Assembly: GCA_023250155.1 (NCBI GenBank)
Contig: JAHFBG010000002.1
Coordinates: forward strand, 186,001 to 250,000
DNA: 64,000 nucleotides
Origin: Candidatus Melainabacteria bacterium
GTDB lineage: Bacteria > Cyanobacteriota > Vampirovibrionia > 2-02-FULL-35-15
Direction: 5' to 3'
The position numbers and the translations under genes were made by a program. Positions 17,499-27,806 of this stretch are shown here, piece after piece. Positions within the stretch are counted from its first letter, which is position 1. Each line of letters opens with the position of its first letter. Under the pieces are notes generated by a model. The model saw nothing but the letters and a program-made list of their open reading frames with translations. It did no database searches and was not told the DNA's origin.

Positions 17499-18182
17499 TT
17501 AGTGCTTTGGAATTGTAACTTCAGTGGTTACTTTAGGTTCTTTATTTTTTCCTATAAAGGTAGAAGTTCTTTCTCTTATAGTATGTAAGGCGTCTTCATC
17601 CATGAATAAAAGCCCATTTGCTTTTGCCGCGGCAATAGCAGTTTTTTGTTCTTCACTATCAGGCTCTTTTACAATTAATGGAATCAAACTATCAAGATCA
17701 ATAAATCTGTCTGCTACATCGATTAGTTTTGGAGAAGTGTTATTTCTAAAACCTGCTATCTCTACTCTGGCTCCTTTATAAGCTACTGCATTTACAGCAT
17801 AAGCAAAATCTTCATCACCACTAACTAAAATGGCAGTTTCGTATTTGCTGCAAAGACCCAGCATATCTACTGCAATCTCTACATCTAAATTTGCTTTTTT
17901 TGTACCATCTGGAAATATCTTTAATTCTTTTTGAACAACTCTATAACCATTTCTTCTCATCCATAATAAAAAGCCTTGTTGTTTAGCAGCATTTTCGTCA
18001 ACGCCAGTATAAAAAAAAGCTCTAAGTAGTGAGCCTCCTTGACAAAGCAGTTTTAATAATCTTGCATAGTCAATCTCAATACCTATTGTTCTTGCAGCAT
18101 GGAAAAGGTTATTACCATCTATAAAAATAGTAATTCTTCCGCGAGCATTACTTCCAAACTGATCTGGATTTATTATGTCCAT
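17499..18182 (-). CDS. NYN-domain (LabA/DUF88-type PIN-like) protein
   Basis: A 227-residue protein with the PIN-like NYN core: ITIFIDGNNLFHAAR near residues 17-31 gives the first acidic residue, KKANLDVEIAVDMLGLC the second cluster, and ETAILVSGDEDFAYAVN the SGDxDF motif. The family comprises metal-dependent RNA-processing-type nucleases; the cyanobacterial LabA proteins belong to it. The last 60 residues are less conserved. It starts with ATG after an AAGGAGAA site and lies between metG and mgtE on the minus strand. The RNA target is unknown. Confidence 0.88.
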   Translation of the reverse strand: MDIINPDQFGSNARGRITIFIDGNNLFHAARTIGIEIDYARLLKLLCQGGSLLRAFFYTGVDENAAKQQGFLLWMRRNGYRVVQKELKIFPDGTKKANLDVEIAVDMLGLCSKYETAILVSGDEDFAYAVNAVAYKGARVEIAGFRNNTSPKLIDVADRFIDLDSLIPLIVKEPDSEEQKTAIAAAKANGLLFMDEDALHTIRERTSTFIGKNKEPKVTTEVTIPKH

Positions 18183-18261
18183 TTTTTATTCTCCTTAAAT
18201 ATAATTACTTTTTAAAATGACCCTTTATATTTACTCTTTAATACTTATTGTACCCGGTCAA

Positions 18262-19809
18262 TTAGATTTTTATACTCTTTGTATCTAACCTTGGGAAGAT
18301 TATACTAGCTTCTCTTACCTTAAAGCAAGCGTTAACCTTTTCAAAACCTAATTTATCCCATTCATTATTAGAATCAAGGGTATTAAGTCCTAATTGATAA
18401 TATATTTTTAAACTTGTTTCAGGTATAAATGGGTAGATTAAAATACTAAGGTTTCTTAATACTTCTAAGGTTTCGTAAAGACAATATTTAGCCTTAGTCA
18501 AATCATTGTTCTTAATGAGTTTCCAGGGTTCTTTATCGTTAAAAGCTTTATTAGTGTTGCCTATGAGTTGCCATACGATATCAGTAGCTTCCTTAAGTTC
18601 CAGTTTTTCCATATGATTTTCATATTCTTTTATAGTGATTTCCATCTTTTCTTTAAGCTCTAAAAAATTGCTGTTTGTATTTTCAACAATACCATTGAAA
18701 TTTTTATGTACTAGGTTAATCGTTCTGTTTAAAAGGTTTCCCAGATTGTTTGCAAGATCAGAGTTTACTCTATTTATAAAACTTTCTTTTGTATAATCTC
18801 CATCCTTACCAAAACACATTTCGCGCAGAAAGTAAAACCTTACAGCATCAGTACCAAACTCATTTATAAGCTCATAGGGATCAATAATATTTCCTGTTGT
18901 CTTTCCCATCTTCTCACCATCTTTTGTCAGGAAGCCATGTCCAAAGACTTTCTTAGGTAATGGCAATTGTGCTGACATTAACATGCAAGGCCAATAAACA
19001 GCATGAAATCTTAAAATATCTTTGCCAATTATATGAACATTGCATGGCCAGTAGTTTTGTAAAGTGGTATCAAGTTTTACTTCTTCGTTCTCATTTAGTA
19101 AGCCTGATAAATAACCTACAAGTGCATCAAACCAGACATAAATGGTTTGAGTTTTATCGCATGGAAGTGGTATACCCCAGCTAACAGAACGTCGTGATAT
19201 TGGAAAATCTTTTAAGCCTTCTTTTATCCAGCCAAGCACCTCATTCTTTCTAAATGAAGGTTGTATGAAATCTGGATTCTCATCAAAATATTTAACAAGT
19301 TTATCTTGGTATTTGGAAAGTGCAAAAAAATAATTTTTTTCTTTATAATCCTGGGCTTTTTGTTTGTGAATCGGACATATTAAACCTTCAAGTAAATCTT
19401 TTTCAGCTTTAAAATCTTCACAGGCTTCGCAATAAAGCCCTTCATAATTAGCTTCATAGATATCGCCATTCTTATAGACACGATTAAAAAAATCTTCGAC
19501 TATTTTTTCATGATTTTTTGATGTAGTTCTGGAAAACTTGTCAAAATGAATATTTAATAGTCTCCAGAGTTCTTCAAATTTTTTACTAATATGATCACAA
19601 TGCTCTTGAGCGAGCATGTTTTTAGCTTGAGCTGCTTTGAATATTTTTTGTCCATGCTCATCAGTGCCTGTTAAAAAACAAACATCATACTTACGTAGTC
19701 TTTTATATCTTGCTATGCAGTCACAACAGATAGTTGTATAGGCGCTACCGATATGAGGTAAATCGTTTACATAGTAGAGAGGAGATGTGATATAAAATTT
19801 TTCACTCAT
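18262..19809 (-). CDS. metG: Methionyl-tRNA synthetase
   Basis: A 515-residue class I synthetase that charges tRNA-Met. YYVNDLPHIGSAYT near residues 12-25 carries the HIGH motif as HIGS. GLYCEACEDFKAE followed by GLICPIHK is the zinc-type insertion. DGEKMGKTTGNIIDP near residue 297 is the KMSKS loop, here KMGKT. The helical anticodon-binding domain fills the C-terminal third. There is no extra C-terminal EMAP-type tRNA-binding domain, as in shorter MetRS forms. It follows sepF on the same strand after a 34-base gap. Confidence 0.96.
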   Translation of the reverse strand: MSEKFYITSPLYYVNDLPHIGSAYTTICCDCIARYKRLRKYDVCFLTGTDEHGQKIFKAAQAKNMLAQEHCDHISKKFEELWRLLNIHFDKFSRTTSKNHEKIVEDFFNRVYKNGDIYEANYEGLYCEACEDFKAEKDLLEGLICPIHKQKAQDYKEKNYFFALSKYQDKLVKYFDENPDFIQPSFRKNEVLGWIKEGLKDFPISRRSVSWGIPLPCDKTQTIYVWFDALVGYLSGLLNENEEVKLDTTLQNYWPCNVHIIGKDILRFHAVYWPCMLMSAQLPLPKKVFGHGFLTKDGEKMGKTTGNIIDPYELINEFGTDAVRFYFLREMCFGKDGDYTKESFINRVNSDLANNLGNLLNRTINLVHKNFNGIVENTNSNFLELKEKMEITIKEYENHMEKLELKEATDIVWQLIGNTNKAFNDKEPWKLIKNNDLTKAKYCLYETLEVLRNLSILIYPFIPETSLKIYYQLGLNTLDSNNEWDKLGFEKVNACFKVREASIIFPRLDTKSIKI

Positions 19810-19843
19810 TCATCTTATATCTTACATCTTACTTCTAGGTTTA

Positions 19844-20437
19844 TTAAAATATTGAACTTTTCTTTACAGGTTGGGCGTATTCAAAGGAAGGTTGTTGTTC
19901 TTTTCCTTTTTCTCTTTCCTTCTCTTTTGATCTCCCCCAGAAAGCATCTTTTAATGCTCTTGCTTCTTGTGATTCAGTATTTATTAAAAAATTACTTGGT
20001 GCAAAAATAAATACACCTTGACCAATTCTTTGTTGGTTACCATCTAATGCATGAGTTGCTCCTGATAAAAAGTCAACGACTCTTTGAGATTGCTCACTGT
20101 CTAAATACTGTAGATTAAGAACTACAGATCTTCTGCATCGTAATTCTTCAATTATTTCTAATGACTCATCAAAAGATCTTGGTTCTATTACTACAACTTC
20201 ACTTTGTGGAGTTAATGTTGGGTGTTCAATCACGTTATTTATCTCCTTGTTTAATGTTCGTGGATAGGATGAAATTTTATCCTTCTTAGTTATTGGATCT
20301 GGATAATTGTTTTCTTGTTCCTCAATTTTCCAGAGTCCATCAAAATCGTTTGAATTATATATGTCTTCCTCAGTGCTACGCCCTTGGTACCACCAACCTT
20401 TAATATTTTCTACTAATCCCAATTTTTTACCCTCCAT
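19844..20437 (-). CDS. sepF: SepF cell-division protein
   Basis: A 197-residue protein. The first residues (LVENIKGWWYQG) are less typical of an amphipathic membrane anchor than in Firmicutes, followed by an acidic linker and the SepF core from about residue 78: VVVIEPRSFDESLEIIEEL, RRSVVLNLQYLDSEQSQRVV, DFLSGATHALDGNQQRIGQG and VFIFAPSNFLI. SepF polymerises and tethers FtsZ to the membrane in Gram-positives and Cyanobacteria. It sits directly after yggS, a gene order shared with many Firmicutes, Actinobacteria and Cyanobacteria. Confidence 0.95.
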   Translation of the reverse strand: MEGKKLGLVENIKGWWYQGRSTEEDIYNSNDFDGLWKIEEQENNYPDPITKKDKISSYPRTLNKEINNVIEHPTLTPQSEVVVIEPRSFDESLEIIEELRCRRSVVLNLQYLDSEQSQRVVDFLSGATHALDGNQQRIGQGVFIFAPSNFLINTESQEARALKDAFWGRSKEKEREKGKEQQPSFEYAQPVKKSSIF

Positions 20438-20455
20438 AATTTTTAAACCTAATAC

Positions 20456-21130
20456 CTAATTGTTTGCAAAAATTCCTTTTCCTATTCTTATCATTGTGGA
20501 GCCACATTCGATAGCTTCTACGTAGTCATTAGTCATTCCCATTGAAAGCTCTTTTAAAGTTGTCATATGATTTTCATTCAATTCTTCTTGTAAGTCATAG
20601 AGTTCTTTAAAGCAGGACCTTATCATTTTTTTATCGTCAGTTTTTGGAGCTATTGTCATAAGTCCTTTGATATTTACATTAGACAGCTTCATTAGTTTTT
20701 CAAAATCTTGTTTTAATCCTCTTGAACTAAAACCTGCTTTTGATGCTTCTTGTGAAATATTTACTTGAAGAAGAATGTCTTGTACAATTCCTTTGCTAGA
20801 AGCACTTTTATTTATTAGATTTAACAATTCAACAGAGTCTACAGAATGAATAAGATAAAAACAGTTTACTACAAGCTTTATCTTATTGTTTTGTAATCTT
20901 CCAATAAAATGCCATCTAATTTTATTTTCAGAAATCTCATGATTTTGTGAAATGAGATTTTTTAATTTTGGAATTGCATCTTGTACGTAACTTTCACCAA
21001 AGTCTCGTATCCCTAGTCTGTATGCTTCAATCGTCTGTTCATGTGTTGCATACTTACTTACAGCAATAATCTTGACCTTGTGATTACCTATTTGTTCCTT
21101 TATTTTTTCTAGGTTTTCTTTAATACCCAC
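20456..21130 (-). CDS. yggS: YggS/PLPBP pyridoxal-phosphate homeostasis protein
   Basis: A 224-residue TIM-barrel PLP-binding protein without a catalytic C-terminal domain. Markers are KIIAVSKYATHE near residue 19-30 (the PLP lysine), GESYVQDAIPK, WHFIGRLQNNK, SMGMTNDYVEAIECGSTMIR and IGKGIFA at the C-terminus. The family controls vitamin B6 and amino-acid balance. It heads a minus-strand group with sepF and metG. About 220 bases upstream separate it from the small gene at 21348 and hold no gene that I can see. Confidence 0.95.
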   Translation of the reverse strand: MGIKENLEKIKEQIGNHKVKIIAVSKYATHEQTIEAYRLGIRDFGESYVQDAIPKLKNLISQNHEISENKIRWHFIGRLQNNKIKLVVNCFYLIHSVDSVELLNLINKSASSKGIVQDILLQVNISQEASKAGFSSRGLKQDFEKLMKLSNVNIKGLMTIAPKTDDKKMIRSCFKELYDLQEELNENHMTTLKELSMGMTNDYVEAIECGSTMIRIGKGIFANN

Positions 21131-21347
21131 ACTTCATTCTGAAAAATTTAATCACAGTCAAGAAATACTTTACTACTATAGAATCACTGACTTTAGATAA
21201 CTTGTCAAGAATAATAACTCCAATCATTTACAAAATTTGTAATAGAATCTGCTGAACTAATAGCTTTAATTCGTAAGGAATATGCTCTCTTTTTATAAAG
21301 ATAATAAATTTTAGGCCCAAGTATGGCCCATTTGTTGAAAATTTGAA

Positions 21348-21599
21348 TTAAATACCCTTAAATAAAATTTTTGGTATTTTTCTGCCAGAAAATGCATTTT
21401 TCATAATTTCGTTGGTAGATGTATTGTTTACATTGTTATAAACCAAGGCTTCTTTATATAAAAACTTTGTATTTTCATTTAATAAACTTAAGACTTCCTC
21501 TTGTATATTTAAAACTCTATCGATATTATCCAATCGTTGTTTTAACAAATCAAGTTGCATTCTAAGATTGTCCAACTTTCCACAAAATCTATTACTCAT
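21348..21599 (-). CDS. Hypothetical small coiled-coil protein, 83 residues
   Basis: I do not recognise it. The first 50 residues form a probable coiled coil with heptad leucines (LRMQLDLLKQRLDNIDRVLN), and the C-terminus is basic (FSGRKIPKILF). Its ATG lies directly against the stop of the preceding gene (21600-21791), with no spacer, so translation is probably coupled. The pairing of two short helical proteins recalls export-chaperone pairs, but I see no family motif and do not assign one. Confidence 0.65.
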   Translation of the reverse strand: MSNRFCGKLDNLRMQLDLLKQRLDNIDRVLNIQEEVLSLLNENTKFLYKEALVYNNVNNTSTNEIMKNAFSGRKIPKILFKGI

Positions 21600-21791
21600 T
21601 TAAAAATCCAGTTCTTTTAATAATCTTTCTTCTTCTTTACGAATAAGCTCTAACTTTCGGCAGATATTTGTAAGGTGATCTGCTTTATTATTTATTTCTT
21701 CATAATCAGAATTTAGTTGTGCTGCTTTAATTTGATACACAAGCACTTCTGCTTCTGAAATTAAGTCTTCTTTTATTTCTTTAATACACAT
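21600..21791 (-). CDS. Hypothetical small helical protein, 63 residues
   Basis: Unrecognised. The sequence is helical and charged throughout (KEIKEDLISEAEVLVYQIKA, then LELIRKEEERLLKELDF) and probably forms a coiled coil. It is transcribed divergently from ilvC, 118 bases away, and its stop codon directly abuts the start of the 21348-21599 gene, so the two probably form a two-gene unit whose products may interact. Confidence 0.65.
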   Translation of the reverse strand: MCIKEIKEDLISEAEVLVYQIKAAQLNSDYEEINNKADHLTNICRKLELIRKEEERLLKELDF

Positions 21792-21868
21792 CGTTCTAGA
21801 AATTTATTTGCCCTTAATAAGATTTTTATAAACTCAACTAATTTACTGGGTAGGATATCCCTATACGC

Positions 21869-21874
21869 TATAAT
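21869..21874 (+). promoter_or_regulatory. Possible -10 box of ilvC
   Basis: TATAAT lies 35 bases before the ilvC start, with AGAGAGG as ribosome-binding site between. No convincing -35 hexamer is present at 16-18 bases; TTTACT lies 21 bases away. Confidence 0.35.
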
Positions 21875-21896
21875 TGTTCCTGTTGACTAAATTTAG

Positions 21897-23943
<2,047 letters not shown>

Positions 23944-23992
23944 GATATAAGGCAGTTGGTTACTAATAACTCTATGCTATTATATAGAGGTT

Positions 23993-24298
23993 ATGAAATT
24001 ATCTTTAAAACATGGTTTGTTCCTTGGGTTAATACTGGGTGTTGCATCAGCTTTATTGTATGCTCCGAAATCAGGGAAGGAGTTACGTGAGGATCTTAAA
24101 GATAAGATTTCTGATGTACCTCATCACTTTTTTAACTTGTTAGAAAGTCTAGTTGATCTGATCGTATCAGTATTAGACTTTGCAAAATCAGCCTTTTCAG
24201 AACAAAGTGAAAAATTCTCCGACGCTATAAATTGTGGTATTAATGCTGCAAAAGAAAAAGCTGAAGAGTTGAAAAAATTTACAACCAAGGTTTCCTAA
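23993..24298 (+). CDS. YtxH-like membrane-associated protein
   Basis: A 101-residue protein of the YtxH/GP-stress family. It begins with LKHGLFLGLILGVASALLYA, a short membrane-inserting glycine-rich helix, followed by the hallmark PKSGKELREDLKDKI. The rest is amphipathic helix with many charged residues. Function in the family is not established; members are often general-stress proteins. It is the first of three small genes with the same style of N-terminal helix (23993-25007), separated from the DUF948-like gene by four bases. Confidence 0.85.
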   Translation: MKLSLKHGLFLGLILGVASALLYAPKSGKELREDLKDKISDVPHHFFNLLESLVDLIVSVLDFAKSAFSEQSEKFSDAINCGINAAKEKAEELKKFTTKVS

Positions 24299-24302
24299 AA
24301 TA

Positions 24303-24674
24303 ATGGTTGACTTAAACTTATTAGTAGTTTTGTCATTTGTTGTATTAGCTGTAGTCTCAGTATTTCTTGTTATTGTACTTGTACCAATTGCTTTGCAGCT
24401 TACAAGAACTCTTGGTTCTGCACAACACCTATTAGATACTGTTAATGATGACTTAGGACCAACTGTTAAGGAAATTAAACTTAGTGTAAATGAAGTCAAG
24501 GATGTTCTTCAAAAAGGGACTAGCAAGTGTAAACAAGGATTTAATAGAGTAAAAGTTTCATTATTGTCCTGTGCCTATGGTCTGGTTTGTGGTGTTAAAG
24601 AGTATTTATCTGATTCTGAAATTTCTGAAACAAGTTACAATGGTAATCGAAATGTTAATAAAGTAGAAAAATAA
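24303..24674 (+). CDS. DUF948-like membrane protein
   Basis: A 123-residue protein with a single N-terminal transmembrane helix (LLVVLSFVVLAVVSVFLVIV) followed by a long amphipathic helix (LGSAQHLLDTVNDDLGPTVK then EIKLSVNEVKDVLQKG), the usual form of DUF948 proteins. In Firmicutes DUF948 and YtxH genes are neighbours, and the same pairing is seen here. The biochemical role is not known; stress or envelope association is inferred from the partner. Confidence 0.82.
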   Translation: MVDLNLLVVLSFVVLAVVSVFLVIVLVPIALQLTRTLGSAQHLLDTVNDDLGPTVKEIKLSVNEVKDVLQKGTSKCKQGFNRVKVSLLSCAYGLVCGVKEYLSDSEISETSYNGNRNVNKVEK

Positions 24675-24698
24675 AAGCTATAAGCTGAGGTTAAACAA

Positions 24699-25007
24699 AT
24701 GTCTAAAGAAGAAGGAAGTATTATAAAATTTGTATTTGGATTATTTTCAGGAATAGTATCAGGAGTAGTTCTTGGACTACTTTTTGCACCAAAATCAGGA
24801 AAAGAATTGAGAGAAGATTTAGCTAGTAAGACTAGAGAAATAAAAGATGTTACGCTTGATAAGCTTGAAAAAATTCAAGAACTAGGTAAAGAGCAAGCTT
24901 CTAAGGTCGCTACAACGATACAAGAAAAAGCAAGCAAAATAAGCTCTAGGCTTGATGCTTTAGCCAGTCGTGGTAGCGAAATATTAATTCAAGATGAAGT
25001 TCAGTAA
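24699..25007 (+). CDS. Second YtxH-like protein
   Basis: A 102-residue paralogue of the protein at 23993-24298. It shares the glycine-rich membrane helix (FGLFSGIVSGVVLGLLFA) and the signature PKSGKELREDLASKTREI, followed by a coiled, Lys/Ala-rich region. The two copies bracket the DUF948 gene, a tandem arrangement that suggests local duplication. Its last 14 bases overlap the next gene, so expression is probably coupled. Confidence 0.85.
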   Translation: MSKEEGSIIKFVFGLFSGIVSGVVLGLLFAPKSGKELREDLASKTREIKDVTLDKLEKIQELGKEQASKVATTIQEKASKISSRLDALASRGSEILIQDEVQ

Positions 25008-25767
25008 TCTTATATTGATTGTAGCTGTTTTATTTAACAGTTTTTCACTGTGTGTTTTATACGCTCAAGAACCAGCGGTCACTTTAAGAGCACCATCTGA
25101 TTTTAAAGAAGAAGAATCTCAAGATAGTATACCAACGCTATTTGAGGTGAAAAAATTACCTTACTTCCCAAGCATAGAACACAACGTAAAAACCACTCCT
25201 CATAAGGCTTCTTTAAAGTCAACATCAATTCCAGTAAATACAAGGCTTAGATTAGTCGTAGACAATTATATTGACGCTGCTGTGTCTATGTTAGGAGATT
25301 ATTTTAAAGCTCATGTTTTAGAAGATTTTTATATTCCAACAGATCCTCCACAATTAGTGATTCCAAAAGGTGCTTGGGTAAGGGGTAGACTTAGTTTTTT
25401 AAAAAAACCAAGTATTTTTAGTATGGCTGGAAAGATAGGGTTACATTTAGATCAATTAGTTTCACCATTTGGAGAAGTTACTTTATTAGATGCAGAGTTA
25501 GACATTCAGCAAGGCATTGTCAATGACCAAGGGCTATTAGACCCAATGACAAATTTTGGTACTAAAGCCTTGGAGCCTACACAAAATTTACTTGATACTA
25601 CCCAAGGAAAACTTGTCTCAGTAGTTACTTTAGGTACTCCTGTCGTTGGTACTTTGGTGACAGGTTCTTTAATTGCTCTTTTTTCCCAAGGTGATAATGT
25701 TTCTTTAAGCAGAGGACAGGAATTGCAAGTTGTGTTAAAAAAAGATATTCAACTTAATTTAAATTAA
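24994..25767 (+). CDS. Exported protein with a TrbI-like beta domain, paralogue of 51559-52362
   Basis: A 257-residue protein with a signal peptide (LILIVAVLFNSFSLCVLYAQ, cleavage near YAQ-E). From about residue 75 it has a beta-rich module with the pattern TRLRLVVDNYIDAA...VIPKGAWVRGRLSFL...GKIGLHLDQLVSPFGEVTLL; the same order of elements occurs in the exported protein at 51559. The order resembles the 'stable-at-any-level, not-too-cheap' VirB10/TrbI-type barrel only loosely, so I leave the function open. A C-terminal Gly/Val-rich stretch (GTPVVGTLVTGSLIALFSQG) could insert in a membrane. It overlaps the preceding YtxH gene by 14 bases. Confidence 0.7.
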   Translation: MKFSNLILIVAVLFNSFSLCVLYAQEPAVTLRAPSDFKEEESQDSIPTLFEVKKLPYFPSIEHNVKTTPHKASLKSTSIPVNTRLRLVVDNYIDAAVSMLGDYFKAHVLEDFYIPTDPPQLVIPKGAWVRGRLSFLKKPSIFSMAGKIGLHLDQLVSPFGEVTLLDAELDIQQGIVNDQGLLDPMTNFGTKALEPTQNLLDTTQGKLVSVVTLGTPVVGTLVTGSLIALFSQGDNVSLSRGQELQVVLKKDIQLNLN

Positions 25768-25797
25768 GCTTTTGGGACCGCCGGAGTATTTCATACG

Positions 25798-26892
25798 ATG
25801 GTTGATGTTAAAAAACTAGTAAAAGAAATAGCTTTTGATTTGGGTTTTGATGCTGTTGGGATAACGTTGGCAAATGATTTAGATAGTTCTAATGAACACT
25901 TTTTACAGTGGCGAGATAGTGGTTATGCAGGTGATATGGGATATTTGCTTAGAGATGATCCTATTAATGCAAAACCAAGAAAGATCTTAAATGAAGCAAA
26001 ATCAGTAATTAGTTTATTGGTGAATTATTATTCAGAACCAATCTTAGATCCAGGCTGTAATTATGGAAGAGTTGCAAATTATGCAGTAGGGAAAGATTAT
26101 CATAAAGTACTTAAGAAAAAAATTAAACTTTTTCAAGAGCGTATTAAATCAAATATTAACTGTGACTTTATTTCAAGAGGATTTTCTGATTCCGTACCTC
26201 TTTTAGAAAAATCATTTACTAGAAATTCAGGATTAGGTTTTTTTGGTAAGCATACGCTAATAATTAATAAAGCATTAGGTTCATATTTTTTTATTTGTGA
26301 ATTGATTTCAAATCTTGAGATAGAAGAAATAAATGAAGAGAAAGGTACTTGTGGAAAATGTACAAGGTGCATTGATATATGTCCTACAGGGGCGTTGTCT
26401 GCAGGGGCAAATCAAGGTACACCTATATTAGATGCACGTTTGTGTATTTCTTATCTCACGATTGAATATAAAGGAATTATTCCTATTGAGCTTCGCGAAA
26501 AGATGGGGAATTGGATTTTTGGATGTGATTTGTGTCAAGTAGTTTGCCCTTATAATAAGAAAATTAAGCAAACAAACTGGAGTGAGTTTAAACCAGCATC
26601 AGGAGTGGGGCATTGGCTAAGCCTTAAAGAAATTTTAAGTATAAAGAGTGATGAAGAATTTCATTATAAGTTTTGTCATACCTCATTAACCAGAGCAAAG
26701 CGAAAAGGCTTAATTAGAAATGCTGCAGTTGTATCTGGAAACTTACTTTCGGATGAGGCATTGCCAGAGTTGTTAAGCTTGGCAGAAAATGAACCTGATC
26801 CTGTAATTAGAGAACATGTTTTATGGGCACTATCAAAATACCCTAATAAAAAGGCACAGCAGATTTGTAGTAAATTTTCTGTATCGATGTAA
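25798..26892 (+). CDS. queG: Epoxyqueuosine reductase
   Basis: A 364-residue iron-sulfur enzyme that reduces epoxyqueuosine to queuosine at the wobble base of tRNA with GUN anticodons, using a cobalamin cofactor. GDMGYLLRD and SFTRNSGLGFFGKHTLIIN are QueG-specific. CGKCTRCIDICPTGAL (residues near 184-199) and CDLCQVVCPYN (near 243-253) supply the ligands for two [4Fe-4S] clusters. A C-terminal HEAT-like repeat (LISLAENEPDPVIREHVLWAL-like) completes the usual architecture. Start at ATG after the spacer at 25768-25797; no clear ribosome-binding site there. Confidence 0.95.
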   Translation: MVDVKKLVKEIAFDLGFDAVGITLANDLDSSNEHFLQWRDSGYAGDMGYLLRDDPINAKPRKILNEAKSVISLLVNYYSEPILDPGCNYGRVANYAVGKDYHKVLKKKIKLFQERIKSNINCDFISRGFSDSVPLLEKSFTRNSGLGFFGKHTLIINKALGSYFFICELISNLEIEEINEEKGTCGKCTRCIDICPTGALSAGANQGTPILDARLCISYLTIEYKGIIPIELREKMGNWIFGCDLCQVVCPYNKKIKQTNWSEFKPASGVGHWLSLKEILSIKSDEEFHYKFCHTSLTRAKRKGLIRNAAVVSGNLLSDEALPELLSLAENEPDPVIREHVLWALSKYPNKKAQQICSKFSVSM

Positions 26893-27090
26893 TTGCAAAA
26901 TTATATCCTCAATTCTAATTCTTTGATTCTCTAACTCCTGATTTTCTAGAATGATGAATCTGTAAGGTTGAGATTTTGCAGTTTAAGATTTAGATAAGGT
27001 GGCTTAGAGATTAATAGCTGTATACATTGTCAGAATAGACTTAATCTTATAGAATTACTAACAATAACATACTTTAAAGGAGAAAACTCT

Positions 27091-27381
27091 ATGAGGCTAG
27101 GTGACATAAAAAATATAAAGATATTAGACCCAAATGTAACCCGAATATCTGTAACACTTAAGAATCCTGATGATGATGTAAATTTTAGATTAACAGCAGG
27201 GAGAGTTACAGATGATGATGTAAGAAGACTAAATGAACTTGGTTGTAGGATTACTTTTCTCCCAGATTCTTTTTATCCACTCTCATGTAGAGCAAGGTTA
27301 GACTTAATACCAAAAGTTTTGACAGAACAATTCATTCAAGAAGCTAGAGTCACAGCAGTAGATTTTACAGAAAATTATTAG
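27091..27381 (+). CDS. Hypothetical protein, 96 residues
   Basis: Unrecognised, but well supported as a gene: AAAGGAGAAA lies six bases before the ATG. The protein is soluble, mixed alpha/beta with regular beta-like alternation (NVTRISVTLKNPDDDVNFRL) and DDDVRRLNELGCRITFLPDS in the middle. It stands alone after a 198-base spacer and before the HEPN/MNT pair. No function can be given. Confidence 0.75.
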   Translation: MRLGDIKNIKILDPNVTRISVTLKNPDDDVNFRLTAGRVTDDDVRRLNELGCRITFLPDSFYPLSCRARLDLIPKVLTEQFIQEARVTAVDFTENY

Positions 27382-27412
27382 ACTTAATTCACAACTAGTT
27401 ACAATATTTCTT

Positions 27413-27805
27413 ATGAAACCAGAAACAGAAAATTGGTTAAAGATTGCAAGGTATGACTTAAAAGCTGCAAAAACTTGCTTACAAAATGAACTATATCTTA
27501 AAGTGTTTGAGAATTGCCACACAGCATTAGAAAAAGTTATTAAGGGGATAATAACTGAAAATCAAGAGAAAGAGCCTCCTAAAATTCATAACTTGCTAAA
27601 ACTATGTAGTTTAGCAATTGTTGAAGAATTAACTACTGAGATTCAGAAGATATTTCATGAATTAAATAATATCTATTATTTGACTAGGTATCCAAAAGAT
27701 TTTGATTATTTAGAAAAAATTCTATCCAAGGATAAAACAGAAGATATTTATACCAGAACTGAAAAAGTATTTAAATGGTTGGAAGGAAAATTAAAAGGGG
27801 ATTAA
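27413..27805 (+). CDS. HEPN-domain protein, partner of MNT nucleotidyltransferase
   Basis: A 130-residue helical protein. WLKIARYDLKAAKTCLQNEL at the N-terminus and FENCHTALEKVIKGII form the HEPN (higher eukaryote and prokaryote nucleotide-binding) signature, and PPKIHNLLKLC the second conserved helix. It ends one base before the MNT gene. It belongs to the other HEPN branch (not DUF86), which lacks a clear R-x4-H-x-Y; whether it cuts RNA is uncertain. The pair is probably toxin-antitoxin-like or a nucleotide-transfer complex. Confidence 0.85.
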   Translation: MKPETENWLKIARYDLKAAKTCLQNELYLKVFENCHTALEKVIKGIITENQEKEPPKIHNLLKLCSLAIVEELTTEIQKIFHELNNIYYLTRYPKDFDYLEKILSKDKTEDIYTRTEKVFKWLEGKLKGD

Positions 27806-27806
27806 A

